From the NCBI RefSeq assembly GCF_933775445.1, contig NC_065878.1, forward strand, positions 14,581,395 to 14,645,394: a DNA stretch of 64,000 nucleotides, in the 5' to 3' direction. The notes below the pieces were generated by a model. That model searched no databases. It saw only the letters and a program-made list of their open reading frames with translations, and had not been told where the DNA came from. The position numbers and the translations under genes are program-made. The number at the start of each line of letters is the position of its first letter. Within the stretch, counting starts at the first letter, position 1. Shown in pieces: positions 24,476-36,154 of this stretch. Origin of the DNA: Argentina anserina (Eukaryota > Streptophyta > Magnoliopsida > Rosales > Rosaceae).

Positions 24476-25496
24476 TGAATTATGTCGAGCCTCTTTGGGT
24501 GTTGGTTGGTCTTGGTGCGTCCGTTGTAGCGTAGTAATATTTACGCGTGAGACGTCTGGAGAGCGTAGTGCGTCCATAATAGCGTCGTGAATCCTTACGC
24601 GTGGGACGTCTTTGGGCACTATTGTAGTTCCTGTCATAGCGTAGTAAGTCTTTATGTGTAGGACGTCTAGACGCTATTTATTTTTTAGCGCAGTGCGTCC
24701 GTCATAATGTAGTAAATCTTTACGCGTACGACGTCTTTCAGCGCTATCTTTGAGCGCAGTGCGTCTGTCATAGCGTAGTAAATCTTTACGCATAGGACGT
24801 CTTAGAACGCTATCTTTGAGCGTAGTGCGTCCGTCATAACGTAGTAAATATTTACGCGTAGGACGTCTTTGAGCGTTATCTTTAAGCGCAGTGTGTCTGT
24901 TATAACGTAGTAAATCTTTACGCGTATGACGTCTTTGGGCGCTATCTTTGTGCGCAGTGCGTCCGTCATAGCATAGTAAATCTTTATGCGTAGGACGTCT
25001 TTAAGCGTAGTGCGTCCGTCATAGCGTGGTAATTCTTTACGCGTAGGACGTCTTTGAAATCTATCTTTGTGCGCAATGCGTCCGTCATAGCGTAGTAAGT
25101 CTTTACGCGTAGGACGTCTTTAAACGCTATCTTTGTGCGCAGTGCGTCCGTCATAACGGAGTAAATCTTTACGCGTAGGACATCTTTTGGGCGCTAACTT
25201 TGTGTGCAGTGCGTCCGTCAGAGCGTAGTAAATATTTACGCGTAGGACGTCTTAAAACGCTATCTTTGAGCGCAGTGCGTCCGTCATAGCGTAGTAAATA
25301 TTTACGCGTAGGACGTCTTAGAACGCTATCTTTGAGCGCAATGCGTCCTTCATAGCGTAGTTCTTTACGCGTATGACGTCTTTAAACGCTATCTTTGAAC
25401 GCAGTGCGTTCGTTATAGCGTAGTAAGTCTTTACGCGTATGACATCTTTGAACTCTATCTTTGTGCGCAGTGCGTCCGTCATAGCGTAGTAAGTCA
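24476..25496. repeat. Minisatellite of about 62-66-bp units
   Basis: Roughly 16 units of about 62-66 bases with the core GTGCGTCCGTCATAGCGTAG, TAAATCTTTACGCGTAGGAC, GTCTTTGAGCGCTATCTTTG. Individual units vary by point changes and short gaps. It lies between two LTR pieces of one minus-strand element, so it probably expanded inside that element. Confidence 0.95.
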
Positions 25497-25631
25497 GTTT
25501 GGGCTGCGGGGCGGCCCATTGCATAACTAGTGCGACTGGGTCACTGCTGGTATTGCGATGCTGAGTTATTTATTAGTCTTAATGTGCTGATAGTTGCGTT
25601 GATTATGGCGGGCATAAGCCTATGCCAACAA
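25494..25631 (-). repeat. Truncated second LTR of the same minus element
   Basis: The minus strand begins TGTTGGCATAGGCTTATGCC and matches the LTR at 24331 for about 140 bases, then runs straight into the minisatellite. The rest of the LTR is missing. Confidence 0.6.
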
Positions 25632-25697
25632 CGACATATTTGAATTCACTCAGGCGACACAACATTTATGTAGCCTAAAGGCATAATTGGCCTAGTG
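25632..25697 (+). mobile_element. Possible second CACTA-like end
   Basis: ACGACATATTTG and CAGGCGACAC motifs precede GGCATAATTGGCCTAGTG; the minus strand starts CACTAGGCC. It resembles the end at 23874 in layout but not in base sequence. Weak alone. Confidence 0.3.
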
Positions 25698-26785
25698 ATT
25701 GTGGTTACATTATGACAAACTAATAAGTCAAAGCTTATCTTTTAAAGTAATTAGGTTTGAGACCATCCTATACAAATGACACATACATGTATTATCATTG
25801 TGTTCAAACATTGAACCCAAAGAAAATAATGTGGGCTAATTAAACCAACTTGCGGATACCTTGAATACTTTATGGTGTTGGTTGATATGTCATCATGTTG
25901 GTCATTGTAAAAGGAATTACAATCTATAACATCGAATAATTAAAATACTTGAGCTCGCTAGGATTGCCTCGTGTTAACACGTCTCCCTGACATGACATTT
26001 ATCGACAAAATCTCCTCTCATTTCAGTCGCCAGACAGACGGGAGGGGACCCAACCCGGCGAGATGACAAACTGGCATGACCTGCCACATAATCTCCGGCT
26101 TAGGCGCCGTCCAAAGTAGCTCGCCAAAATAATAAACTCACAGTGCTCAGGCATGTTTTCCCACATTAGGAATAGAGAATTGCACTTATCCTAATGCGCC
26201 TATAAAGACCCACAAGAAATCTCCTAAAAATGGTAACGTATTCCTAAGTCCTTAACTCCCGATCTTGTATTCCGCTCCGAATACTGACTTAAGCTTCGGA
26301 AGGTCAAAGGTCGGCGCACCGTTGACCCTTTAACTTGACATTTGTTGTGTATAGGTCCCACTGAGTTGACACATCGAAATACAAGCTATGAGGCACATGA
26401 TCGCCCAGTTTCAGCACCCGTAACAACCCGGATCTACAATCCTTGTGCTTAACTAGATATCCTACGTGCCAAATTACACGGCTACAACGCATAATGGTGA
26501 AGCAATTAACATAATATGTAGGATTTGATTTCTCATTCCTTATATAGCTTTGCGCCCATGCAACAGCAGTACCTAAAGGTTTAAGCTTATTCAGTCCATA
26601 TACAGAAAAATGTACATTATCTACATCGTCACTAGATATGCATAAAGAAATACGCATCAACCAATGAAACGCATAAATATGCAAAAGATATCAAAGCTCT
26701 CATGATTAATGTAAAGAACAGAGGGAGGTGCAAACATCAGAGAGAGTCTAACACATATATGTTATTCTCACATGTAATAAGTGTG
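25698..26785. other. Non-coding, possibly LTR-derived
   Basis: A TATAAAGACCC box near 26201 in a GC-mixed stretch suggests an old LTR, but no partner repeat is seen. The minus open frame 26304-26684 has no domain I recognise. Confidence 0.3.
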
Positions 26786-26787
26786 TT

Positions 26788-26973
26788 AAGCTTTATTCCC
26801 CTTCGACCAAGGTTTTATTAATGACGTTTACAATTAACGAGTGTAACAGGTCAATAAACAATTATGTAGCATTAATTGTCATTATAATTACCATTTACTT
26901 CTATTGTAATTCTGATCCCTTATATAAAAGAGATTATCAATGAAATGAGTAGACCAATTCCATTTTTCCTACA
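26788..26973 (+). repeat. LTR remnant of the older Copia-like element (copy 2)
   Basis: 26829-26973 matches the LTR remnant at 10791-10919 in the same orientation. Just before it, CCCCTTCGACCAAGGTTTTA (26798-26817) is the kind of sequence that precedes Copia 3' LTRs and resembles 17117-17150. This suggests it is the 3' end of an older element, with some bases between leader and LTR lost. Confidence 0.6.
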
Positions 26974-26974
26974 A

Positions 26975-27794
26975 CACATTAAAAATTATTAGTTTTATAT
27001 TGGTAGTATTGTATATTTAAAGAGATATTACATTAAATAAATACAAGTTTAAATCGAGTTTAGTGTTGTAGTATATTATTTCAAGAAATAAAAATATAGT
27101 TTTTCTTTTTTAAATAGTGAAATAAATATATAATTATATATTCATTAAATAATGTTGATATGTATTTATGAAAATACACACGTAGTGAATGATAGTTGTT
27201 AGTATATATTTACTAAACAATATTGATATGCGAGGACGTGTGTTAATGGGTCACAAAAGTGTGTAAAAAGTATCTAATCCGAAAGTTGGGATGTTATTTC
27301 GGGCATTTTTGTGGCACACTAACCTATGGGTTGGATATAGCTATTTCTATCACACTTTTATCACACACTAACCTACAAAATTGAAAATTGAGTGTGTCAC
27401 AATACGCCTACTTCGCACCAAGAGCCTAACCCAATTTTTTAGAAACGGTGTCAATCTTGTTTTTTGTCTCAGCCCTACATTTTTTTTACTTTTTTTCCTT
27501 TCTTTAATTTTCTCTTCTTCCTCTCTTTGTCTTCTCCTTCGACAAAAATAGAGACTCCGATCCCAGCTCCGCCGTGTCTGCGACTCCGGCAGGCGCACCA
27601 CCACGAAATCTCTCTCTCCCTTCCCTTCATTGATTTCCATTCACAAAATTAAAAGTCCATTACTCAAATCAATATGCGAAAGTTATTCAAGGTGAGCACA
27701 ACCATTCCCACGAATCACCCCAGTAATCATCGGGAAAAATCAACCACCCTAAGCACATCCTCTAAATCTCGAGATCGTCCATCAAAGCTCTTCG
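26975..27794. other. AT-rich then C/T-rich non-coding sequence
   Basis: 27480-27660 is pyrimidine-rich and resembles a plant 5' UTR, but no gene follows before the solo LTR. Nothing else is supported. Confidence 0.3.
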
Positions 27795-28565
27795 TGTACA
27801 ACGCGAATATGAAAACAAATAAGAATGCAGACACGTGTACAAATAAAATGTAATTTATTGAATATCAAGCGCGGGGTTACAATCTTTGTGAATTCCTCTG
27901 ATTCTATCTCCGTATGTGATTTGGCTCAAGGGTTACATGCACTTGATCTTGAGGATTTGAGTTTGATTTGGATTTGATTTGATGAAGAACGAGCGATTTG
28001 ACCGCTTGATGATTCTTCGTGGACTTGAGTTTGGATTTGATGAAGAACGAGCGATTTGGTAGCTTGATGATTCTTCGTGGATTTGGGAGACTTCGGGATT
28101 TCTCGAGAGTGATATTGCTCTCTTCTTCTTCTCCAATGTAAAAATCCCTCTTTTTTATGTTGAAATGAGTCTTTATAGTGTCAAGAATATTCTATTTTAT
28201 AGAATATTTTAATAACACTAAAATAATAATATTTCTTTAGTTGTATAATTAAATCAATATGTATTTTCTGATTAATTTAAATAATCAAGATTCAAATAAT
28301 TGATTTAATTATAACCGTAAATAAATTTATTAATTTAATCAAAAGCTCGATTACCATTTCGATCATCAATGACATTTCATTTTCAATTAAAGTCGGAATC
28401 ACGTAGCTTTAATTACGATCATCCGTTTATGTGCTGACGCGAATTTTATTCAGGTCAGTACTAACTTTGTTAACTTTTGGGCCACGTGTGTAATTTTGTC
28501 AGGTTTTTGATTGATTTAATCATTTAATAAAAATAATTTACTTCATTAAATTTTTTGTGTCTACA
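27795..28565 (-). mobile_element. Solo LTR, same family as the Gypsy-like element
   Basis: 771 bp, the reverse complement of the LTRs at 29365-30131 and 35126-35891. It runs from TGTACAACG to GTGTCTACA on the plus strand. It is flanked by exact CTTCG duplications (27790-27794 and 28566-28570). No internal sequence remains, as expected after LTR-LTR recombination. Confidence 0.92.
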
Positions 28566-29045
28566 CTTCGTTATCGACTTCATCTTCTTCGTCTTTGGAA
28601 ATCTCTGGGTTTCTTCGTGACGGAGACTCATTCCAGTAGAAGCCCAATCTCGATCGAGTTGGGTAGGTGTAGAAGTGGGTCTGCATTAGGATTGAGGGAG
28701 AAATACGGGCATAATCATTCTCTTTTCTTATGATAGATAGTTAGGTGGTTTTGCTCTGCTCAATTAGTAGAGCTGTAGAGGTATTGTTCTGGGAATTGGA
28801 GACAAGTAAGAAGAAGAAATCGACTCACCACTGACCTTCCCATTTCAGTTAACCAAGTCACGTGGGCACTGCTCTATTTTTCTTTTTTTAACAGAAGACC
28901 CTTTGACCGAGGTTATTGGTACCCAGTTTTATAACCCAATGTCCATGTGACACGTTGGCTCTTTGCAGAACGTTTCCTTTATGTTAAATCGAACTACAAT
29001 TGTGTGCGGCGCATTTCCTTATCTTTATTTGAGGCAACTCTTTGG

Positions 29046-29182
29046 CCTCGACAATTCAGAAAATTGCTGTACAGCTTTTGAAGGCAATACAGAGTTTTGC
29101 AAAGTGAATTCGAGTAAGACGTCCAGGATTTGCGATCACCGACCATATTTGCATACCTTACTCCTACAACTACTGATTCCAC
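29046..29182 (-). pseudogene. Fragment of BURP gene exon 2
   Basis: The minus strand preserves an acceptor (CGCAG before 29182) and then a diverged copy of exon 2 of the BURP gene at 37405-37540: SVVVG, YAN, V-G-D-R-K-S-W. Point changes and small shifts break the frame. Only this exon is seen, so it is a leftover of a duplicate. It lies about 180 bases left of the Gypsy-like element and about 8.3 kb from the intact gene. Confidence 0.75.
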
Positions 29183-29364
29183 CTGCGTGCATGCCACAAA
29201 ATTAAAGTACAATATGAGTTTTTTTAAGCTGTTAGCCAGTTTAAGTTTTAGTCAACTTTAATCATGGATGCATAATGGGGGAGAAATGAATGAGTGCGGC
29301 AGATGTGCGTTTATGTATATAAGAATCAAATTTTGAAAGCAATAGATCTATATATGGATCATGT

Positions 29365-30131
29365 CGTAGACACAAGAAATTTAATAAAATAAATCATTTT
29401 CATTAAATGATTATATCGACTAAGAACCCGATAAAATTGCACACGTGGCCTAAAAGTCAACAAAGTCAGTACGAACCCGAATAAAATTCGCGTCAGCACA
29501 TAAACAGATGATCGTAATCAAAGCTACGTGATTCCGACTTTAATTCGAAATTAAATGTCATTGATTATCGAAATGATGATCGGGCATTTAATTAAATTAA
29601 TAAATTTCTTTACGGTTATAATTAAATCAATTATTTGAATCTTGATTATTTAAATTAATCAGAAAATACATATTGATTTAATTATACAACTAAAGAAATA
29701 TTATTATTTTAGTCTCATTAAAATATTCTATAAATAGAATATTCTTGACACTATAAATACCCATTTCAACATAAAAAGAGGGGGGATTTTTACATTGGAG
29801 AAGAAGAAGAGAGCAATATCACTCTCGAGAAATCCCGAAGTCTCCCAAATGCACGAAGAATCATCAAGCTACCAAATAGCTCGTTCTTCATCAAATCCAA
29901 ATCCAAACTAAAGTCCACGAAGAATCATCAAGCGGCCAAATCGCTCGTTCTTCATCAAATCAAACTCAAATTCTCAAGATCAAGTGCACGTCACCCTTGA
30001 GCCAAGTCATATACGGAGATAGAATCAGAGGACTTCACAAAGATTGTAACCCCGCGCTTGATATTCAATAAATCACATTTTATTTGTACACGTGTCTGCA
30101 TTCTTGTTTGTTTTTAGATTCTCGTTCTACA
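29365..30131 (+). repeat. 5' LTR of the Gypsy-like element
   Basis: Starts CGTAGACACAAG (C in place of the usual T) and ends TTCTCGTTCTACA. It contains an ACTATAAATACCC promoter box near 29750 and an internal ~60-base duplication built on ACGAAGAATCATCAAGC. Confidence 0.9.
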
Positions 30132-30204
30132 AATTGGCACGCCCAGTGGGTCATTTTTGGCCTCTCATCTCCTTCTCCGAAGAAATCTTCAAATCCGTTT
30201 GTGC

Positions 30205-32053
30205 GATGGCTTCCAAGAATAACCAAGCGGTGCGAACGAAGAAATCCAAGTCCACAACTGCGAGGTCAAGCGGAGAGGCCGAGCCGTTCAAGAAGTCCAA
30301 ACAATAATCCTCCAAATCAAAGAGTGAACCGATTGCCCTTGTCACCTTGAGCATGGCTAGAGCTCAACCCACGAAATTTATGGCACTTGCTAGTAAGTCT
30401 CGTCAACCAGTCATCACCTTGGAGAGGTTGGGAGCAACAAAGTATGCTTCTCAAAGTAGGAAGAAGCAAGTGTCAAAGGAGAATGAGTCAAATGAGCAAT
30501 CTCCTCTATCCGTTCATGGTGATGGCCCTATCCTGGAAGACGTTTTCTCTGATGACGAATCAAGCACGGCATCATACCATGGAAGTCCCAAAGAAGATGG
30601 CGACAACTTCCATTCTATGACGCATGAGTCCTCTTCTGACAATGTGCAGGTCTTGGTGACGGAGGCATCCGCAATCGAGGAACAACTCTCCAATCTGTTG
30701 GAGATGGTTGAAAAGCTCACCCAAACAGTTGAAGAAAAGGATGTGCAAATCACTGAGCTTTATAGCAAGTTGGGAGATCACGATGATGAGAACTCCACCA
30801 AGGGGTCGCCTGACAGGAGCAAAGTAAACGAAAAGGGAGAAACGTCCAAGAACAATGACGAATCGCTTGGTTCCTTATCACTCCAACAATTGCATGACAT
30901 CATCACCAACTCAATTCGGGCTCAATATGGAGGTCCTTCTCATGACTCCCTCACTTACTCCAAACCTTACACTAAGAGGATGGACAACTTAAGGATGCCG
31001 CGGGGGTATCAACCACCAAATTTCCAACAATTTGAAGGTAAAGGGAACTCAAAGCAACACATCGCCCACTTTGCGGAGACTTGTAGTAACGCTGGGACAG
31101 AAGGCGATCACCTTGTCAAGCAGTTTGTTCGCTCGTTGAAGGGAAATGCATTCGAGTGGTATACAGATTTAGAGCTGGAGTATGTTGACAGTTGGGACCA
31201 AATGGAGCGCGAGTTCCTTAATCGATTATATAGTACAAGGCGAACGGTGAGCATGATGGAGCTAACTAACACGAAGCAACGAAATGATGAACCCACGATC
31301 GGTTACATCAATAGATGGCGCTCACTTAGCCTTGATTGCAAGGACCGTCTGTCAGAGGTGTCAGCCGTTGAAATGTGCATCCAAGGCATGCACTTTGATT
31401 TGCTATACATCTTGCAAGGAATCAAGCCTCGTTCTTTCGAAGAGTTGGCTACTCGAGCCCACGACATGGAGCTAAGCTTGGCAAGTCATAAAGGACAGAA
31501 TAAGTCCCTGGTTGACCAACGAACATATAAAGTTTTCTGAAGCAGATTTGACGAGGTTGTGAAGAAGCCTTCCAAAGAATCAATTGTCATCAATACTGCA
31601 CCATTTAATATCTCTACGCGGGATAAGAAGGAGTTCAATACGGTGGAACCTCCTCTAACCTACGATAGGAGTAAATGCACGTTGAAGGAGATGGAGCGAA
31701 AGACGTACCCGTTCCCAGACTCTGATGTGGCAGGCATGTTAGAGGATCTGCTTGAAAACAAGATAATAGATCTTCTGGAGTGCAAGCGTCCAGAAGAAAT
31801 GCATCGAGTCAACGATCTGAAGTATTGCAAATATCATCGCCTCGTTAGTCACCCTATAGAGAAATTCTTTGTTCTCAAGGATCTGATCATGAATCTCGCC
31901 AAGCCAGGGAGGATTGAGCTGGACGTTGACGACGTTGCTGAAGTTAGTTGCACTACCGTAACATTCGGGTCGTTCGAGCCAGTTCCACTCTATTTTCACC
32001 CAATAAAAGCATCGTCCCATTTCATAAAGGAGGCGCGCGAACATAAGGAATGA
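30205..32053 (+). pseudogene. Gypsy gag with two in-frame stops
   Basis: One frame runs from ATG 30205 to 32053. It is broken by TAA at 30305-30307 and TGA at 31538-31540, with the frame kept across both. The middle (residues about 270-430) is a retrotransposon gag domain: FEGKGNSKQHIAHF, LVKQFVRSLKGNAFEWY, WDQMEREFLNRLY and the IGYINRWRSLS segment. Upstream is a lysine-rich basic N-terminus and an acidic linker. Both stops fit single C-to-T changes. Gag would form the particle shell that holds the RNA. Confidence 0.85.
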
Positions 32054-32365
32054 TAAATAAGCAAGAAGAAAACGACTTGTAGTCAAGCGGAGAGCAAAGA
32101 AATCTGAAGTCTTATCCCGTAGCGCATGAGGAGGCAGTGTGTGTTGGAAGTGAATTCCACGGATCAACACAAAGTGAAGCGACATACCATCATATTCACT
32201 GGCCAAAAAGGAGAGACCAACCTCGGTAATGGCGATGAGGATAACATTATCCTCTTATCATATCACGGTGGCAGAAGCATATGTCGTAGAGGAAGACGAT
32301 CATGAAGATTTTAAAATTAAAGTAGACGAAGCTCTTCCAGAACTTGAAGACGGGGGGAAGCCACA

Positions 32366-32800
32366 AATGCTACACCTTATTCTCTTGTCTATGGTGTCGA
32401 AGTCGTATTACCATTAGAGAAAGAAATTCTGTCGTTCAGAATCGCTTTGCAAGAAGGTCTCACAAATGAGGAAAATGTCAAGTTGCGCCTTCAAGAGTTA
32501 GAAGCTTTGGACGAGAAGAGGCTTGATGCACAACAACACCTGGAATGCTACCAAGCTCGAATGTCACACGCCTTCAACAAAGGTGTTAGACCACAGTCAT
32601 TTCAAGTTGATGATGTAGTTCTTGTTGTTCGAAGACCTATCATTATGACGCACAAGTCTGGCTTCAATTTCAAGTCAAAGTGGGATGGTCCTTATGTCGT
32701 AAGAGAAGTATACACCAATGGAGTTTACAAAATTGTGGCGGAAGACGGTTTGAGGATCGCTCCCATCAACGACAAGTTCTTGAAGAAGCACCATGCTTGA
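32366..32800 (+). pseudogene. Integrase C-terminal remnant (Gypsy)
   Basis: Open frame from AAT at 32366 to a stop at 32800. It starts with the TPYSLVYGVE.VLPLE pattern that follows the integrase catalytic core in Gypsy elements and ends with a basic segment (W-D-G-P-Y-V-V-R-E-V-Y, G-V-Y-K-I). The catalytic D,D,E core is absent because it lay in the deleted stretch before 32366. Confidence 0.85.
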
Positions 32801-33030
32801 AAACGTCAAAGTATGCTCCAAGTCTGTACGAGCCTAAACTGCAAGACAGAAAAAAACAAAATAAAAAAAGAGAATGCTCCAAGTCTGTACGAGCCTAAAC
32901 TGCATAAGACACAAAAAAACAAAAACAAAATGCTCCAAGTCTGCATGAGCCTAAACTGCATAAGACAAGAAAAAAAAACGCTCCACGCCTGCATGAGCTT
33001 AAACTGCACAAGGCACCAAAAAAAACCCTT
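32795..33030. repeat. Tandem repeat with GAGCCTAAACTGCA units
   Basis: Four to five units of about 50-62 bases: ATGCTCCAAGTCTG.A.GAGCC, TAAACTGCA.AAGACA and a variable A-rich run. Confidence 0.85.
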
Positions 33031-33284
33031 TGAACTACGTGATGACTTGATTCTTTCTTTAGAATGATACGTAGGCAGCTTGAGAATAACTATCTTAAGT
33101 TTAGTCACATCAAAATAAAAAATAAGGGTTTGTCCGTCAAATGATAGACAAATTCTTATTTCACTGCGGAAGTCCACTGCAAGATGGGAGTTGAGCTGCC
33201 ATAGAATGAAGCTTTAAAAGTGAATGGCCCAGTAAGAGAGGGATACACGGTTAAAGTGGTGCCATCATGTTGCCCATCTTCAAC

Positions 33285-33760
33285 ATTGTCAAGGATAGTG
33301 ATTGTCTCGTCCTTGAAACTTCTGAAAGCCGTCATGCTGAATGTGATGCGTAAAGCCTAAAACGCTTTCAGTGAGTGCTGTCAAGTCTATGAATTGAGAG
33401 CAGTCAAGCGATTAGATCGTTTACGTTCTTCAAACTTTTGAAAGCCACCGTGGTGAATGTGATGCGTAAAGCCTAAAACGCTTTTATTGAGTGCTGTCAA
33501 GTCTATGAATTGAGAGCAGTCAAGCGATTAGGTCGTTTACGTCCTTAAAACTTCTGAAGGCCGTCATGGTGAATGTGATGCGTAAAGCCTAAAACGCTTT
33601 CAGTGAGTGCTATCAAGTCTATGAATTGAGAGCAATCAAGCGATTAGGTCGTTTACTTTCTTCAAACTCTTGAAAGCCGCCATGCTGAATGTGATGCGTA
33701 AAGCCTAAAACGCTTTTATTGAGAGCAGTCAAGCGATTAGGTCGTTTACGTTCTTCAAAT
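33285..33760. repeat. Tandem repeat, about 4 units of 117 bases
   Basis: Units contain GAATGTGATGCGTAAAGCCT, AAAACGCTTT, AGTCTATGAATTGAGAGCA and AAGCGATTAG.TCGTTTAC. The last unit is shortened. Confidence 0.9.
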
Positions 33761-33939
33761 CCGTCAGAGATCAACGCGTTTCGAAAGAAGTCGAATGGTT
33801 AGATTGACCGCGGCACTCGAATTGTTGTCAAAATCCTACCAAAATAAAAGAGAGGTCAAATTAAAAAAAAAATTCGGATTCAAAAAAAAAATTCGGATTA
33901 AAAAAAATGTCAAAGTCAAACAAAAGTCAAGGTCAAAAA

Positions 33940-34040
33940 AAGGTCGCACCTTAAGCCTGCGGGCAAGCCCGCATAGGATCATACCAGCCGGGGTCACACC
34001 TTAAGCCTGTGGGCATGTCCGCACAGGATCATACCAACTA
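33940..34040. repeat. Two-copy 51-base direct repeat
   Basis: GTC.CACCTTAAGCCTG.GGGC is repeated twice with GCA.AGGATCATACCA. It lies in the 3' internal region of the Gypsy-like element. Confidence 0.8.
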
Positions 34041-34754
34041 AAACAAAAGGCATTCTACCCGAGAAGAACCCAGAAATTTGCAGAAATTCTTGCCCTCTTT
34101 CAATCCGATCTCCGGCTTGCCCCTACACCTCCGGCCGGTGCACCACCTGCATCACCACCAGCTCGCCGTCGCCGTCCTCCCTCCGGCCTTGGATGGCCTT
34201 GCCGTCGCCGGAAACAGGAGAAATAAGGGGGGTACAGTCGGCTCTTTCCGGCGTCTCCCACCGCCTCTCCGGCCACCGTTTGGATCAACTCCAGTACTTT
34301 TCTTCTTCTCCTCTTCGTGCTAAATAAGTCTGTGTAATTAGTTCTTGGATTGAATGAAGATTTGAGGATTTTGGATTTTGGAAATTCTTGAAACCGTGTT
34401 GTTCTTCATGCTTCGATGGAAAAAGCTGCTTCTGCTTGATTCCATTATTCTTGATACCTGTTCTGAAGTCTTGTTGTTAGTTTTCTGGATTGAATGGATC
34501 AAAATTCAAAATTTATGCATATTGATTGTTGAAATGCATGAATTTTGCTGAGAAGCTACAGGCAAAAAAAAAAAAGGGAAACAGAAAACTACCTTGCATC
34601 CATGGACTTCTGTTGCTGGAGTGGCAGAACGGAAGAACTCCAAGTTGAAGAGGAAGATGAAAATTAAACAGCTTATGTTGAACTAGAAGATGACAGGTGA
34701 TTAAATAGAAGTTCATGGGAGAATGCAAAAGCATGCTCAAGCAGACAAGCATGC

Positions 34755-34865
34755 AGCTCATTAATGCAGGCAGAAGAAAAAAAAAGCCTACACTGTTGAG
34801 CAATAAATGCAGCTCATTAATGCAGGCAGAAGAAAGAAAAGCCAACACTGTTGAGCAATAAATAC
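34755..34865. repeat. Two-copy 55-base direct repeat
   Basis: CAGCTCATTAATGCAGGCAG followed by an A/G run and ACTGTTGAGCAATAAAT, twice in succession. Confidence 0.8.
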
Positions 34866-35125
34866 TATAGATGAATTGTCTATGATCATCAATAAATACT
34901 CAAATCATGCCAAATCAACACCAAATCAAATAAATCGACGGGAAAATCAGTAATTTCCCTTTGTGACGAACTAAATCTCGGAAGTCATAAGGAATATTAC
35001 TACAAAATTTGCGGAGTCCCGGAAGCTAGCTCCACAAAATTCTCCAAATTAAAGTACATACTTCAAGCTGCGCTTTTGGCACGTGACGACGACATGTCTG
35101 CAGCACGACTTGAAGTGGGGGCATT

Positions 35126-35891
35126 TGTAGATACAAGAAATTTAATGAAGTAGATCATTTTCATTAAATGATTAAATCGACCAAAAACCCGACAAAATTG
35201 CACACGTGGCCTAAAAGTCAACAAAGTCAGTACGGACCCGAATAAAATTCGCGTCAGCACATAAACGGATGATCGTAATCAAAGCTACGTGATTCCGACT
35301 TTAATTGGAAACTAAATGTCATTGACGATCGAAATGGTAATTGGGCATTTAATTAAATTAATAAATTTATTTACGGTTATAATTAAATCAATTATTTGAA
35401 TCTTGATTATTTAAACTAATCAGAAAATATATATTGATTTAATTATACAACTAAAGAAATATTATTATTTTAGTATCATTAAAATATTCTATAAATAGAA
35501 TATTGTTGACACTATAAATACCCCTTTCAAATAAAAAGATGGGGGATTTTTACATTGGAGAAGAAGAAGAGAGCAATATCACTCTCGAGAAATCCCGAAG
35601 TCTCCCAAATTCACGAAGAATCATCAAGCTACCAAATCGCTCATTATTCATCAAATCCAAATCCAAACTCAAGTCCACGAAGAATCATCAAGCGGCCAAA
35701 TCGCTCGTTCTTCATCAAATCAAACTCAAATTCTCAAGATCAAGTGCACGTCACCCTTGAGCCAAGTCATATACGGAGATAGAATCAGAGGACTTCACAA
35801 AGATTGTAACCCCGCGCTTGATATTCAATAAATCACATTTTATTTGTACACGTGTCTGCATTCTTGTTTGTTTTCAGATTCTCGTTCTACA
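35126..35891 (+). repeat. 3' LTR of the Gypsy-like element
   Basis: Starts TGTAGATACAAG after the purine tract and ends TTCTCGTTCTACA, followed by the CATGT duplication. It is very similar to the 5' LTR. Confidence 0.92.
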
Positions 35892-36154
35892 CATGTATCT
35901 AATTCGTGAATTAACTAAGACTTAAACAGAAAGTTGATAACAGGCAAACAAGAGAACGACGAACTCCTCTCTAGCGAAAATCCTTCAAGTAAACATAAAA
36001 ACATAGAAAAATACAAAATACTTAAACAAAAACTTGAGAGACCATACTTCAACAAAATACATGTTGAAAATTGACTTATTAGGACCTTGTCTTATTTTTA
36101 AGGCGAAATAAAGTTTAACCTTGTCTTATGTTATGTTCCCTTGCATTTGCATCA

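Larger units (their letters stand above)
29365..35891 (+). mobile_element. Gypsy-like LTR retrotransposon, internally deleted
   Basis: The 6,527-bp element has LTRs of about 767 bp and an exact CATGT target duplication (29360-29364 and 35892-35896). After the 5' LTR comes TTGGCACGCCCAGTGGG, a primer-binding-type site seen in plant Gypsy elements. A purine-rich AAGTGGGGGCA precedes the 3' LTR. It keeps a gag region (30205-32053) and the C-terminal end of integrase (32366-32800). Protease, reverse transcriptase, RNase H and the integrase core are deleted. The 3' third is mostly tandem repeats. It cannot move by itself. Confidence 0.9.

Noticed and set aside
24446..25524. Minus-strand frames in the minisatellite
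   Set aside because: Repeat-generated frames with no domain.
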